Shown piece after piece: positions 34,865 through 44,237 of a DNA stretch of 64,000 nt (its first letter is position 1; the number at the start of each line of letters is the position of its first letter). The position numbers were made by a program, and so were the translations under genes. Origin of the DNA: Streptomyces endophytica (GTDB lineage Bacteria > Actinomycetota > Actinomycetes > Streptomycetales > Streptomycetaceae). Below the pieces are notes generated by a model that was not told where the DNA came from, searched no databases, and was given only the letters and a program-made list of their open reading frames with translations. The DNA lies in the NCBI RefSeq assembly GCF_026153355.1, contig NZ_CP110636.1, positions 5,580,001 through 5,644,000 of the forward strand. The letters run 5' to 3'.

Positions 34865-34919
34865 GGCGTGGTGTTGTCGGGTGCGGTGCCGGCCCTCCAG
34901 ACTTCGTCCTCCGGTCCAG

Positions 34920-35035
34920 CCCCTCCCGTGAGTGGGAGGTAAAAGCTGGTTGGAGGCGTGCGTTGTCTGTTGGCTGGGCGCGGGTGGGCATTACGTGCAC
35001 CCCCACCGTCGTTTTCTTCCCCCTCACGGGAGGGG
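34920..35035. repeat. Inner inverted repeat of the repeat element
   Basis: CCCCTCCCGTGAG (34920-34932) is the exact reverse complement of CTCACGGGAGGGG (35023-35035). It nests inside the larger inverted arrangement of the 58-bp units. Confidence 0.75.
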
Positions 35036-35045
35036 ACGGGCCGGA

Positions 35046-35095
35046 GGGGCCGGTTGTGTGGACGTAAAGCGTCAGCAGTCCACACAACCGGCCCC
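35046..35095. terminator. Central 18-bp hairpin of the repeat element
   Basis: GGGGCCGGTTGTGTGGAC (35046-35063) pairs perfectly with its complement at 35078-35095 around a 14-nt loop. It may be a terminator for the CNNM pair or part of the structure of the element. Confidence 0.75.
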
Positions 35096-35130
35096 GCAGG
35101 CCCGTCACCGCACCCACCACAACCCAGCCC

Positions 35131-35243
35131 GCCGCAGGCGCAACGGCGAGCAACAACCGCGGCGGGACGGCCAAGTACGTGCGGGGGCGCCGCAAAGCGC
35201 AACGGCGAGCAACAACCGCGGCGCCGCAGACAAGTACGTGGGG
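35131..35243 (-). repeat. Two ~58-bp units in inverted orientation
   Basis: Two copies (about 35131-35186 and 35187-35243) read as the reverse complement of the units at 34692, including CAACGGCGAGCAACAACCGC and CAAGTACGTG. The five units make a 552-bp element with inverted symmetry, ending 14 bp before the next gene. Confidence 0.85.
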
Positions 35244-35256
35244 CTAACATCCACAT

Positions 35257-36081
35257 GTGCCGTACAACAGTTTCGTCGCAGTAGGCGACAGCTTCACCGA
35301 AGGAATGTCCGACGGGCTTCCCGACGGCTCCTACCGTGGGTGGGCCGACCTTCTCGCCGCGCGGCTGGCGGCGCGGACGCCGGACTTCCGGTACGCCAAC
35401 CTCGCGGTGCGCGGCAAGCTGATCGGGCAGATCCTGGACGACCAGTGCGGCCCGGCCGCGGCGATGGGCGCGGACCTCGTGACGCTGGTGGGCGGGCTCA
35501 ACGACGTCCTGCGCCCGAAGTGCGACGTCGCCCAGGTCTGCGCGCAGTTGGAGACCGCGGCCGAGCTGCTGGTGAAGGGCGGCGGCCGGCTGGTGCTGAT
35601 GCGCAGCCCGGGCCGCCAGGGGCCCGTACTGGAGCGCTTCCGGCCGCGGATGGAGCAGCTCTTCGCGCGGATCGACGAGATCGCCGCCCGGCACGGCGCG
35701 CTGGTCGTGGACCTCTACGCGTCGAAGGCGCTGGCCGACCCTCGGATGTGGGCGGACGACCGGCTGCATCTGAACGCCGAGGGGCACAACCGGGTGGCTG
35801 AGGCGGTCTGGCAGGCGCTCGGGCTGCCCGCCGAGTCGGACTGGGACGCCCCGCTGCCGGCGGCCGCACCGCCGGGCTGGCGGGCCCGGCGGACCGCTGA
35901 CCTGCGTTTCGCGCGCGAGCATCTCGTGCCCTGGATAGGCCGGCGCCTTTCCGGCCGCTCCTCGGGCGACGGCCGGAAAGGCGCCCATGTGAGCCCTGAG
36001 CTGGGCACGGCCTTCTGGGTCGGCCCGGCGGACCACACGGCCCCCGGCCCGGTGACCGGATGGGGCCGCGTCGGGTCCTGA
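35257..36081 (+). CDS. SGNH/GDSL family hydrolase
   Basis: A 274-residue esterase-fold protein without a signal peptide. The four SGNH blocks are visible: GDSFTEGMSDG (Ser near residue 11), a Gly in the NLAVRGKLIGQ block, GGLNDVLRPKCD (Asn) and DDRLHLNAEGHNRVAEAV (Asp and His). It starts at GTG 35257, only 14 bp after the repeat element. A 16-bp perfect inverted repeat (35942-35957 with 35970-35985) lies inside the C-terminal coding part. The substrate is unknown. Confidence 0.92.
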   Translation: MPYNSFVAVGDSFTEGMSDGLPDGSYRGWADLLAARLAARTPDFRYANLAVRGKLIGQILDDQCGPAAAMGADLVTLVGGLNDVLRPKCDVAQVCAQLETAAELLVKGGGRLVLMRSPGRQGPVLERFRPRMEQLFARIDEIAARHGALVVDLYASKALADPRMWADDRLHLNAEGHNRVAEAVWQALGLPAESDWDAPLPAAAPPGWRARRTADLRFAREHLVPWIGRRLSGRSSGDGRKGAHVSPELGTAFWVGPADHTAPGPVTGWGRVGS

Positions 36082-36158
36082 GGCAGCCGCGGACCACCGG
36101 ATGAGCCGGGTGCGGAATACTGCCGGGCACAAGCGCTGGCACGGGGTGGGGGTAGTGG

Positions 36159-38138
36159 GTGCGACCGTTGACCAAGGGCGATCCGCGGCAGATCGGACCG
36201 TTCCGGATCGTCGGGCTGCTCGGGGGCGGCGGCATGGGCCGGGTGTATCTCGGCCGGGCGGCGGACGGGCGGACGGTGGCGGTGAAGACCGCGCGGTCCG
36301 AACTCGCCGACGACCGGGGCTTCCGGACGCGTTTCGCCCGTGAGGTGGCCGCCGCCCGGCGGGTGGGCGGGCCGTTCGTGGCGCCGGTGGTCGACGCCGC
36401 GCCGCACGACGACGTGCCGTGGATGGCGACCGACTACGTGCCGGGTGTCTCGCTGACCGATGCCGTGCACGACTGCGGGGCGCTGCCGGAGCGGGCGGTG
36501 CGGCTGCTGACGGCGGGCCTGTTGCAGGCCCTGGCGGCGGTGCACGCGCACGGCCTGGTGCACCGCGACCTCAAGCCGTCGAACATCCTGCTCACGGCCG
36601 AGGGGCCGCGGGTGATCGACTTCGGCATCGCGTACTCGGCCGCGGACACCGCCCTGACGACGACCGGCACCGCCCTCGGCACACCGGGCTTCATGGCGCC
36701 CGAGCAGCTCGTGATGACGGGCCCGAACGTCACGGGCGCGGCGGACGTGTTCGCGCTCGGCGGGGTGATCGTGTTCGCGGCGACCGGTGCCGGCCCGTAC
36801 GGGAGCGCCGAGCCGCAGATCCTGATGTACCGCACCGTGCACGAGGAGCCGCGGCTCGACGGTCTCCCGGACGGCCTGTCGGAGGTGGCGGCGGCCTGTC
36901 TGGCCAAGGAGCCGGAGCGGCGGCCCGCGCTGCCCGCCCTGATGGCGCGGGTGGGCGCGCCCGGCCCGTACGGCGACTGGCTGCCGGCCCCCGTCGCCGT
37001 GCAGCTGCGCCGTCTGTCCGCGCAGCTCGCCGATCCCAGGTCGGCGGCCGATTTCGCGCGGCCGCCGGCCCAGGCGCCGGCCGGCGTGCCGTTCGACCAG
37101 CTGCCGACCAGTGCGCGTCCGGACGGTCCGCCGCCCCCGCCGTCGCCCGTCGCGAAGACGGCCTGGCCCGCGCACACCGCCACGCCCCCGCCGCCCGCCG
37201 CCCCGGCCCCGAGCCGGCGCCGGGTGCTCGCCGCGCTGTCCGTCGTCGGGGGTCTGGCCGGCACCGGGGCGCTGGGCTGGGCGCTGTGGCCGGAGGGCGA
37301 GGACCGCGCCAGTGGCGCGACCGCCGGGGACCAGCCCGCCGGCTCCCCGGAACCGTCCCGCCGGCTGCCGCAGGAGATCCGCGACAAGGGCACGATCACC
37401 GTCGGCTCGGACATCGCCTACGCGCCCATGGAGTTCGTCAGGGACGGCAAGCCCGCCGGAGTCGACGTCGACCTCGCGCACGCCCTCGGTCGCGAACTGG
37501 GTGTGCGGGTCACGTTCGAGAACGCCGTCTTCGACTCCCTGCTCGCCGGGCTGGCCGCGGGCCGCTTCGACCTGGTCATGTCGGCCATGGCCGACACCAA
37601 GGGGCGGCAGCAGGGGCGCGCGGGCGGAACGAAGACCGGCAGCGGCGTCGACCTGGTCGACTACTTCCGGGCCGGGCTCGTGCTCGTGGTCCGCAAGGGC
37701 AACCCGGAGGGCATCCACAACCCCGCGGACCTGTCCGGCAGGACGGTCGCCGTCCAGCGCGGCTCCGTGGCCCGCGACTACGTGGACGCGCTCGGCCGGA
37801 AGGCCGCCAAGGGGATCAGGATCCGGGAGTTCGACTCGCAGGCGGAGGTCTACGACGACATCGCCAAGGGCCGGTCCTCGGCCGGCCTCGACGACTTCCC
37901 GGTGGCGGCGCAGACCGCCGCCACCCTCTCGGGCGGCGGCGTCCTCGAACTCGCCGGCGAGCAGCTCGACCCCCTGCTCTACGGCATCGCGGTGGCCAAG
38001 AACCGCGTGGCCCTGCGCGACGCGCTGCGCGGAGCCCTCGACGTCCTCATCAAGAACGGCGAGTACGCGAAGATCCTCAAGAAGTGGTACGTCGAGGGCG
38101 GCGCGGTGCGGCGGGCGGTCGTCAACGGGGGCGCGTAG
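36159..38138 (+). CDS. Ser/Thr protein kinase fused to an extracellular solute-binding domain
   Basis: A 659-residue protein. An N-terminal PknB-type kinase (GGGGMGRVYLG loop, AVKTA Lys, HRDLKPSN catalytic loop, DFGIA, GTPGFMAPEQ) is followed by a Pro-rich linker and one membrane segment (LAALSVVGGLAGTGALGWALW, about residue 355). Outside the cell comes a family-3 solute-binding domain (RDKGTITVGSDIAYAPMEF to the C-terminus). Such domains bind amino acids or similar polar ligands, so the protein probably senses a nutrient and signals by phosphorylation. GTG 36159 is the start. Confidence 0.93.
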   Translation: MRPLTKGDPRQIGPFRIVGLLGGGGMGRVYLGRAADGRTVAVKTARSELADDRGFRTRFAREVAAARRVGGPFVAPVVDAAPHDDVPWMATDYVPGVSLTDAVHDCGALPERAVRLLTAGLLQALAAVHAHGLVHRDLKPSNILLTAEGPRVIDFGIAYSAADTALTTTGTALGTPGFMAPEQLVMTGPNVTGAADVFALGGVIVFAATGAGPYGSAEPQILMYRTVHEEPRLDGLPDGLSEVAAACLAKEPERRPALPALMARVGAPGPYGDWLPAPVAVQLRRLSAQLADPRSAADFARPPAQAPAGVPFDQLPTSARPDGPPPPPSPVAKTAWPAHTATPPPPAAPAPSRRRVLAALSVVGGLAGTGALGWALWPEGEDRASGATAGDQPAGSPEPSRRLPQEIRDKGTITVGSDIAYAPMEFVRDGKPAGVDVDLAHALGRELGVRVTFENAVFDSLLAGLAAGRFDLVMSAMADTKGRQQGRAGGTKTGSGVDLVDYFRAGLVLVVRKGNPEGIHNPADLSGRTVAVQRGSVARDYVDALGRKAAKGIRIREFDSQAEVYDDIAKGRSSAGLDDFPVAAQTAATLSGGGVLELAGEQLDPLLYGIAVAKNRVALRDALRGALDVLIKNGEYAKILKKWYVEGGAVRRAVVNGGA

Positions 38139-38273
38139 GGAGGGCCGCGGCCCCGGCCCGGGCGTTCCGGGAGCGTGCGGGCCGGTCGCACGGCCGGGGC
38201 CGTCGCGCCTGTAGGAACGCACAGCCGGGACCGGGGCGCTGGCCTGCGCGAATCGCCAGTAGACTCTGACCAC

Positions 38274-39716
38274 GTGACTGCTGTGTCTGCGAAGCCTCGC
38301 ATCCCCAATGTTCTGGCCGGCCGCTACGCCTCCGCGGAGCTGGCCGTGCTCTGGTCCCCCGAGTACAAGGTCAAGCTGGAGCGGAAGCTGTGGCTCGCCG
38401 TGCTGCGCGCCCAGAAGGACCTGGGGGTGGCGGTCCCCGAGGAGGCGCTGGCCGACTACGAGCGGGTCCTGGAGGACGTCGACCTGGCGTCGATCGCCGA
38501 GCGCGAGAAGGTCACCCGGCACGACGTGAAGGCGCGGATCGAGGAGTTCAACGCGCTGGCCGGCCACGAGCAGGTCCACAAGGGCATGACCTCCCGCGAC
38601 CTGACCGAGAACGTCGAGCAGCTCCAGGTGCGGCTGTCGCTGGAGCTGATGCGGGACCGCACGGTCGCCGTGCTGGCGCGCCTGGGTTCGCTGGCCGCCC
38701 AGCACGCCGAGCTGGTGATGGCGGGCCGCTCGCACAACGTCGCCGCGCAGGCCACGACGCTCGGCAAGCGGTTCGCGACGGCGGCGGACGAGCTGCTGGT
38801 GGCGTACGCGCGCCTGGAAGACCTGCTCTCCCGTTACCCGCTGCGCGGCATCAAGGGCCCCGTGGGTACCGCGCAGGACATGCTGGACCTGCTGGGCGGC
38901 GACGCGGCGAAGCTGGCCGAGCTGGAGCAGCGGATCGCCGGGCACCTCGGCTTCGGGCAGGCCTTCACGTCCGTCGGCCAGGTCTACCCGCGCTCGCTGG
39001 ACTACGACGTGGTCACCTCGCTGGTGCAGCTGGCCGCGGCCCCCTCGTCGCTGGCGAAGACGATCCGGCTGATGGCCGGGCACGAGCTGGTCACCGAGGG
39101 CTTCAAGCCCGGCCAGGTCGGCTCGTCGGCGATGCCGCACAAGATGAACACCCGCTCCTGCGAGCGCGTCAACGGCCTGATGGTGATCCTGCGCGGCTAC
39201 GCCTCGATGGCCGGTGAGCTCTCCGGAGACCAGTGGAACGAGGGCGACGTGTCCTGCTCCGTGGTGCGCCGGGTCGCCCTGCCGGACTCGTTCTTCGCGC
39301 TGGACGGGCTGCTGGAGACGTTCCTGACGGTGCTCGACGAGTTCGGTGCGTTCCCCGCCGTCGTCGCCCGCGAGCTGGACCGCTACCTGCCGTTCCTCGC
39401 CACGACGAAGGTCCTGATGGGGTCGGTCCGCGCCGGGGTGGGCCGCGAAGAGGCCCACGAGGCGATCAAGGAGAACGCGGTGGCGTCCGCGCTGGCCATG
39501 CGCGAGCAGGGCGCCGAGCGCAACGAGCTGCTGGACAAGCTGGCGGCGGACGCCCGGATTCCGCTGGACCGGGCGCAGCTGGACGCGCTGATGGCGGACA
39601 AGCTGTCGTTCACGGGTGCGGCCGCCGACCAGGTGGCGTCGGTCGTCGCCCGGATCGAGGAGATCGCCAAGCAGCACCCGGAGGCCGCCGGCTACACCCC
39701 GGGCGCGATCCTCTGA
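38274..39716 (+). CDS. purB: Adenylosuccinate lyase PurB
   Basis: This fumarase/aspartase superfamily enzyme acts twice in purine synthesis: it releases fumarate from SAICAR and from adenylosuccinate. The signature GSSAMPHKMNTRSCE, TSRDLTENVEQLQ and GRSHNVAAQATTLGKR are present. GTG 38274 gives 480 residues, the length of the streptomycete type. An in-frame start at 38175 would add a non-conserved extension. No purine gene lies adjacent. Confidence 0.96.
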   Translation: MTAVSAKPRIPNVLAGRYASAELAVLWSPEYKVKLERKLWLAVLRAQKDLGVAVPEEALADYERVLEDVDLASIAEREKVTRHDVKARIEEFNALAGHEQVHKGMTSRDLTENVEQLQVRLSLELMRDRTVAVLARLGSLAAQHAELVMAGRSHNVAAQATTLGKRFATAADELLVAYARLEDLLSRYPLRGIKGPVGTAQDMLDLLGGDAAKLAELEQRIAGHLGFGQAFTSVGQVYPRSLDYDVVTSLVQLAAAPSSLAKTIRLMAGHELVTEGFKPGQVGSSAMPHKMNTRSCERVNGLMVILRGYASMAGELSGDQWNEGDVSCSVVRRVALPDSFFALDGLLETFLTVLDEFGAFPAVVARELDRYLPFLATTKVLMGSVRAGVGREEAHEAIKENAVASALAMREQGAERNELLDKLAADARIPLDRAQLDALMADKLSFTGAAADQVASVVARIEEIAKQHPEAAGYTPGAIL

Positions 39717-39731
39717 CCCGGGAGCCCTGAG

Positions 39732-40289
39732 GTGCGCTTCACCCCGGAGGAACTGCAGGCCGCTCGTGACCGCCTCGTCCCGGACGTGGCGGCGAGCGGT
39801 CTGCGGGTCCTCTTCTGCGGGATCAACCCCGGGCTGATGTCGGCGGCCACCGGCCACCACTTCGCCCGGCCCGGCAACCGGTTCTGGCCGGTGCTGCACG
39901 CCGCCGGCTTCACACCGCGGCGGCTGCGCCCCGAGGAGCAGGAGGAGCTGCTCGCGCACGGGGTCGGGATCACCAATGTCGTCGCGCGGGCGACCGCCCG
40001 GGCGGACGAGCTGACCACGGAGGAGTTCCGCGAGGGCGGCCGGCTGCTGGCGGAGAAGGTCGCCCGGCTCCGGCCGCGCTGGCTCGCCGTCGCCGGGGTC
40101 ACCGCCTACCGCGTCGCCTTCGACGACAAGCGGGCGACGGTCGGGCCGCAGCCGCGCACGCTGGGGGACACCAGGATCTGGGCGCTGCCCAACCCCAGTG
40201 GGCTGAACGCCCATTGGACGCCGGCGACGATGGCGGAGGAGTACGGGCGGCTGCGCGCGGCGGCATTCGCGGAGGACGGGGACGGGTAG
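39732..40289 (+). CDS. mug: G/U mismatch-specific DNA glycosylase, Mug/TDG type
   Basis: A 185-residue uracil-DNA glycosylase of family 2. The active-site motif is GINPGLMSAATGHHFARPGNRFWPVLH, and the second motif is NPSGLNAHW. It removes uracil or ethenocytosine from mismatches. GTG 39732 lies 15 bp after purB, so the two may be co-transcribed. Confidence 0.93.
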   Translation: MRFTPEELQAARDRLVPDVAASGLRVLFCGINPGLMSAATGHHFARPGNRFWPVLHAAGFTPRRLRPEEQEELLAHGVGITNVVARATARADELTTEEFREGGRLLAEKVARLRPRWLAVAGVTAYRVAFDDKRATVGPQPRTLGDTRIWALPNPSGLNAHWTPATMAEEYGRLRAAAFAEDGDG

Positions 40290-40431
40290 CGGGCCGCCCT
40301 CCCGGGACCGTGGGGCGTGCGGACGGCGGGCGTTCGGCCAACCGTCATCTTGAAGGCGTGTACATGTCACCTTGGTGGCTCTACTCTGTCGCCGCCCGTG
40401 CACGCCCCCACTCTTCCGTACGGAGGCAGTC

Positions 40432-41376
40432 GTGCCCACTCCGTCCCCCTCGTCCTCCGCTCCGCCCTCCGCCGCGGCGTCCCCGGCGGACCACCGCGGC
40501 CGCCGCTCGCGCCGCCACAAGCTCACCGCGCTCGCCGGGGCGTTCGGCCTGGCCGCCGCCGGACTCGGCGTCTGGGCGGGCGACGGCTTCGGCGCCGAGG
40601 CCACCGCGGCCGGGGTGCCCAGCCCCGACCACGTGGTCGTGGTGGTCTTCGAGAACCACGCCTACAACCAGGTGCTGGGCAGCTCCAGCGCCCCGTACAT
40701 CAACTCCCTGGCCTCCGGCGGCGCCAGCCTCACCGCCTCGTACGCCGAGACCCACCCCAGCCAGCCCAACTACTACGCGATGTTCTCCGGCGACACCCAG
40801 GGCATCACCGACGACAGCTGCGTCACCCCCGGTTTCAGCTCCGCGCCCAACCTCGCCTCCGAGGTGACCGCGGCCGGCAAGACCTGGGCGAGCTACAACG
40901 AGTCGCTGCCGTCCGAGGGCTCCACCACCTGCCGGAGCGGCAAGTACGCGCAGAAGCACAACCCGTGGTTCGGCTTCGGCAACGTGCCCACGAACACGGC
41001 GCACACCTTCGACGCGTTCCCCACGGACTTCAGCACGCTGCCGACCGTGTCGTTCGTCGTGCCGAACCTGTGCGGCGACATGCACGACTGCTCGGTCTCC
41101 ACCGGCGACACCTGGCTGAAGAACCACCTCAAGAGCTACGCGGACTGGGCCAAGACCCACAACAGCCTGCTGCTGCTCACCTTCGACGAGGACAACCGCC
41201 TCAGCGGGAACCGCATCCCGACCGTCCTCTACGGCCAGCCGGTGCAGCCCGGCTCCACCTCGGGCACCACCTACAACCACTACGACGTGCTGCGCACCCT
41301 CGAGGACATGTACGGCACCTCGCACGCCGGGAAGGCCGCCGACGCCAAGGACATCACCGGCGTCTGGGCGAGCTGA
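40432..41376 (+). CDS. Secreted phosphoesterase (acid phosphatase/phospholipase C superfamily)
   Basis: A 314-residue exported hydrolase of the alkaline-phosphatase fold. GTG 40432 follows GGAGG and starts a basic signal with hydrophobic core (KLTALAGAFGLAAAGLGVWA). The family motifs are HVVVVVFENHAYNQVLG, THPSQPNYYAMFSGDTQG and LLTFDEDN. These proteins hydrolyse phosphate esters or phospholipids outside the cell. The next gene follows by 1 bp, suggesting an operon. Confidence 0.88.
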   Translation: MPTPSPSSSAPPSAAASPADHRGRRSRRHKLTALAGAFGLAAAGLGVWAGDGFGAEATAAGVPSPDHVVVVVFENHAYNQVLGSSSAPYINSLASGGASLTASYAETHPSQPNYYAMFSGDTQGITDDSCVTPGFSSAPNLASEVTAAGKTWASYNESLPSEGSTTCRSGKYAQKHNPWFGFGNVPTNTAHTFDAFPTDFSTLPTVSFVVPNLCGDMHDCSVSTGDTWLKNHLKSYADWAKTHNSLLLLTFDEDNRLSGNRIPTVLYGQPVQPGSTSGTTYNHYDVLRTLEDMYGTSHAGKAADAKDITGVWAS

Positions 41377-41377
41377 C

Positions 41378-42775
41378 GTGTACCTCACGGACAGCCGCGC
41401 CACCCCCACGACGGCCGGCCCGGGCACACGCCCGGGCCGGCCGGTCCGGGCCGCGGTCCCCGCCACCGTCCTCGTCCTGGGCACCGTCAGCCTGATCACC
41501 GACGTCTCCTCGGAGATGGTCACCGCCGTGCTGCCGCTGTACCTCGTCGCCGAACTCGGCCTGTCCCCCCTCGGGTTCGGGCTGCTGGACGGGGTGTACA
41601 ACGGCGTCAGCGCGCTCGTCCGGCTGGTCGGCGGGCGGGTCTCGGACCGCGGCGGGGGCCGCGGCCACAAAGGCGTCGCGGTGGTCGGATACGGCCTCTC
41701 GGCCCTGTGCAAACCGCTGTTGCTGCTCGTGCACACCCTGCCGCTGATCGGTGCCGTGCTGGCCGCCGACCGCACCGGCAAGGGACTGCGCACCGCGCCT
41801 CGTGACGCGATGATCTCGCTCGCCAGTGAACCGGCGGTCCGCGGCCGGGCGTTCGGCGTGCACCGGGCGATGGACACCGCGGGCGCGCTGCTCGGCCCGC
41901 TGGTCGCCTTCCTGGTGCTGCGCGCCGCGGCCGGCGGGTACGACGCGGTGTTCACGGTCAGCGGCTGTGTGGCCGCGCTCGGCGTGGCCGTGCTGCTGCT
42001 CTTCGTCCCCGGCCGGATCCGGTCCCCCGCACCGGGCGCCGCCGAGGCCGCCGAGGCCGCCGCTGGGCTCCCTTCCCCGGCGCACGGCTCGCGCCCGTCG
42101 CGGGCGAGCGGCTCGCATCCGTCGCGCGGCCCGGCGTCCGCCCCGCCGCTGCGGCCGTTGCTGCGTCTGCCCGCGTTGCGCCGGCTGACCTGCTGCGCCG
42201 TGCTGCTCGGTCTGACCACGGTCAGCGACTCCTTCCTCTACCTCACCCTCCAGCGCCGCCTCGGGCTGTCCGAGGCCTGGTTCCCACTGCTGCCGCTCGG
42301 CACCGCCGCGGCCTTCCTGCTGCTGGCCGTGCCGCTGGGCGCGGTCGCGGACCGGTGGGGCCGCCGCCGGCTGTTCCTGCTCGGCCATCTCGCGCTGCTG
42401 GCCGCCTACGGGCTGCTGCTCGCCCCGCTCCCCGCCTCGCCGGCGCCGACCTGCCTGGTCCTCCTCCTGCACGGCGGTTTCTACGCGTCCACCGACGGTG
42501 TGCTCGCCGCGGCCACCGCCGACGCGGTGCCGGACACCTTGCGCGGCAGCGGGCTGGCGGTCGTGCAGACCGGCCAGGCCGCGGCCCGCTTCGGCTGCTC
42601 GCTGGCCTTCGGCGCGGCCTGGACCGCCTGGGGCGACCGCTGGGCGCTCGCCCTCGCCGCGGCGGGTCTGGCGCTCGCCGCCGCACTCAGCGCCCGGCTG
42701 CTGCGCCCCACCCCGGCGGCCGGCGCCCTCCCGCCCCGGACCGACGCCCCCACACCCTCGGAGCCCGCCACGTGA
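41378..42775 (+). CDS. Major facilitator superfamily transporter
   Basis: A 465-residue membrane protein with about eleven or twelve hydrophobic segments and the MFS loop motifs (LDGVYNGVSALVRLVGGRVSDRGG and DRTGKGLRTAPRDA). The latter resembles hexuronate-like or drug-exporter families. GTG 41378 follows the phosphoesterase by 1 bp, and the next start overlaps its stop. The substrate is unknown. Confidence 0.9.
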   Translation: MYLTDSRATPTTAGPGTRPGRPVRAAVPATVLVLGTVSLITDVSSEMVTAVLPLYLVAELGLSPLGFGLLDGVYNGVSALVRLVGGRVSDRGGGRGHKGVAVVGYGLSALCKPLLLLVHTLPLIGAVLAADRTGKGLRTAPRDAMISLASEPAVRGRAFGVHRAMDTAGALLGPLVAFLVLRAAAGGYDAVFTVSGCVAALGVAVLLLFVPGRIRSPAPGAAEAAEAAAGLPSPAHGSRPSRASGSHPSRGPASAPPLRPLLRLPALRRLTCCAVLLGLTTVSDSFLYLTLQRRLGLSEAWFPLLPLGTAAAFLLLAVPLGAVADRWGRRRLFLLGHLALLAAYGLLLAPLPASPAPTCLVLLLHGGFYASTDGVLAAATADAVPDTLRGSGLAVVQTGQAAARFGCSLAFGAAWTAWGDRWALALAAAGLALAAALSARLLRPTPAAGALPPRTDAPTPSEPAT

Positions 42776-43788
42776 ACCGCACCGCCCGCCTCCTGGTCCT
42801 GCTCGGCACCGTGCTGCTCCTCGGCGGGATCGCGGTCGGCGCCACCCTGCACGCCGCGGGCCGGGCCGCCGAGCAGGACCGTCCCCAGACCGGCGGGCCG
42901 GCGGTCACCTCCGGTGCGGTGCGGTTGAGCGATCCGCACCGCGCGTTCTTCCGCAACATGGCCTGGGGCCCGCACCGCGACGAGATCACCGCAGTACCGG
43001 CCGGCCGGCTCTCCGGCCCGCGCACCGCCTCCGGCGTCCGCTGCCTGCGCTTCCACGCGGCCGCCGGCACCGGTATCTGCCTCCAGGCCGTGCACGGCGA
43101 ACTCCGCGACACCTACCGGGCGGTGGTCCTCGACGACCGGCTGCACGAGCGGCGCCACTACGACCTGGCCGGCACCCCGACCCGCGCCCGGGTCTCCCCC
43201 GGCGGCCGCACCGTCGCCTGGACCGTCTTCGTCAGCGGCGACTCCTACGCGGGCACCGCCTTCTCCACCCGGACCTCGATCCTCGACACCCGCACCGGGC
43301 ATCTGGACGCCAACCTGGAGACCTACGCGCTGACCGTCGGCGGACACCGGGTGCACGCGGCCGACACCAACGTCTGGGGCGTCACCTTCGCCGACGACGA
43401 CCACTTCTACGCCACCGCCGCCACCGGCGGGAAGACCTACCTCGTCCGCGGTGACCGCACCGCCCGCACCCTGCGCGCGCTGCACACCAACGTCGAATGC
43501 CCCTCGCTGTCGCCCGACGGCACCCGCATCGCCTACAAGAAGCGGGTCGCCGACGCGGATCCGGACGCCCCCTGGCGGCTGTACGTGCTCGATCTGCGCA
43601 CGCTGCGCGAGACCGCGACCGGCGAGCACCGCACCATCGACGACCAGGCGGTCTGGCGGGACCGGCACACCCTGGTCTACGCGCTGCCGGGCGACTACGG
43701 CGCCGATCTGTGGACCGTCCCCGCCGACGGCTCGGGCACCCCGCACCGGCTCGCCACCGCCGCGCTCGCCCCGGCCTTCCCTCACTGA
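42772..43788 (+). CDS. Membrane-anchored beta-propeller protein
   Basis: A 338-residue protein with an N-terminal membrane anchor (RLLVLLGTVLLLGGIAVGA) and an outer domain of TolB-like blades (ARVSPGGRTVAWTVF, CPSLSPDGTRIAYKKR, DLWTVPADGSGTPHRL). The GTG overlaps the stop of the MFS gene (GTGA). It is probably translationally coupled to the exporter and phosphoesterase and may bind the same ligand. It converges with the next gene by 7 bp. Confidence 0.85.
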   Translation: MNRTARLLVLLGTVLLLGGIAVGATLHAAGRAAEQDRPQTGGPAVTSGAVRLSDPHRAFFRNMAWGPHRDEITAVPAGRLSGPRTASGVRCLRFHAAAGTGICLQAVHGELRDTYRAVVLDDRLHERRHYDLAGTPTRARVSPGGRTVAWTVFVSGDSYAGTAFSTRTSILDTRTGHLDANLETYALTVGGHRVHAADTNVWGVTFADDDHFYATAATGGKTYLVRGDRTARTLRALHTNVECPSLSPDGTRIAYKKRVADADPDAPWRLYVLDLRTLRETATGEHRTIDDQAVWRDRHTLVYALPGDYGADLWTVPADGSGTPHRLATAALAPAFPH

Positions 43789-44237
43789 CCGCCGGCCACC
43801 GGCGCCACCTCCTCCTCCCCCACCGCCACCAGCAGCTGCAACGGCAGCTCCCGGTCGCCCTGTCCGACACCCACGCCTATCCACCGGCCGGCCACCCGCC
43901 AGCCGTACATCCGCGGCACGAAACCACACAGGGTGTCCAGCGGTGGCCGCACCGGCAGCCCCTGCGCCGTACGCTCCAACGCGTCCGCCAGGTCCAGCAC
44001 GTGGGGCTCGCCCCACCGTAAGGACAGTGCCCGCACCAGGGCGGTCAGCGCGGCCTCGAACTCCTCCTCGGCCTCCGCCAGCTCGGCGAGATCCGCGTCC
44101 CAGAAATCCTGGCTGACCCGCAGATCCGCTATGTGGAAGCCCGGCCCGCTCTCGGCCGGCGCGGAGCGGACCCGCTGCGCCGGGAACTCCCGCAGGCGCA
44201 GCCGGTCGATGGTCGTCAGCTGCTCATCAAGCTTCAT
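43782..44237 (-). CDS. Conserved protein of unknown function
   Basis: A 151-residue product starting MKLDEQLTTIDRLRLREFPAQRV. It is mildly acidic, with no signal peptide and no domain that I recognise. ATG 44237 was chosen because the frame upstream is Arg/Pro-rich and reads as non-coding. It lies antisense-convergent to the propeller gene. Confidence 0.7.
   Translation of the reverse strand: MKLDEQLTTIDRLRLREFPAQRVRSAPAESGPGFHIADLRVSQDFWDADLAELAEAEEEFEAALTALVRALSLRWGEPHVLDLADALERTAQGLPVRPPLDTLCGFVPRMYGWRVAGRWIGVGVGQGDRELPLQLLVAVGEEEVAPVAGGQ

Noticed and set aside
34692..35243. A CRISPR array
   Set aside because: The units are contiguous with no spacers, and some are in reverse orientation. 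No cas gene is near.
35715..40604. A 1629-codon open frame on the minus strand
   Set aside because: It lies antisense to four well-supported genes (kinase fusion, purB, mug and the SGNH gene). Its translation is Arg/Gly/Pro-rich without domains, the usual effect of GC-rich codon bias.
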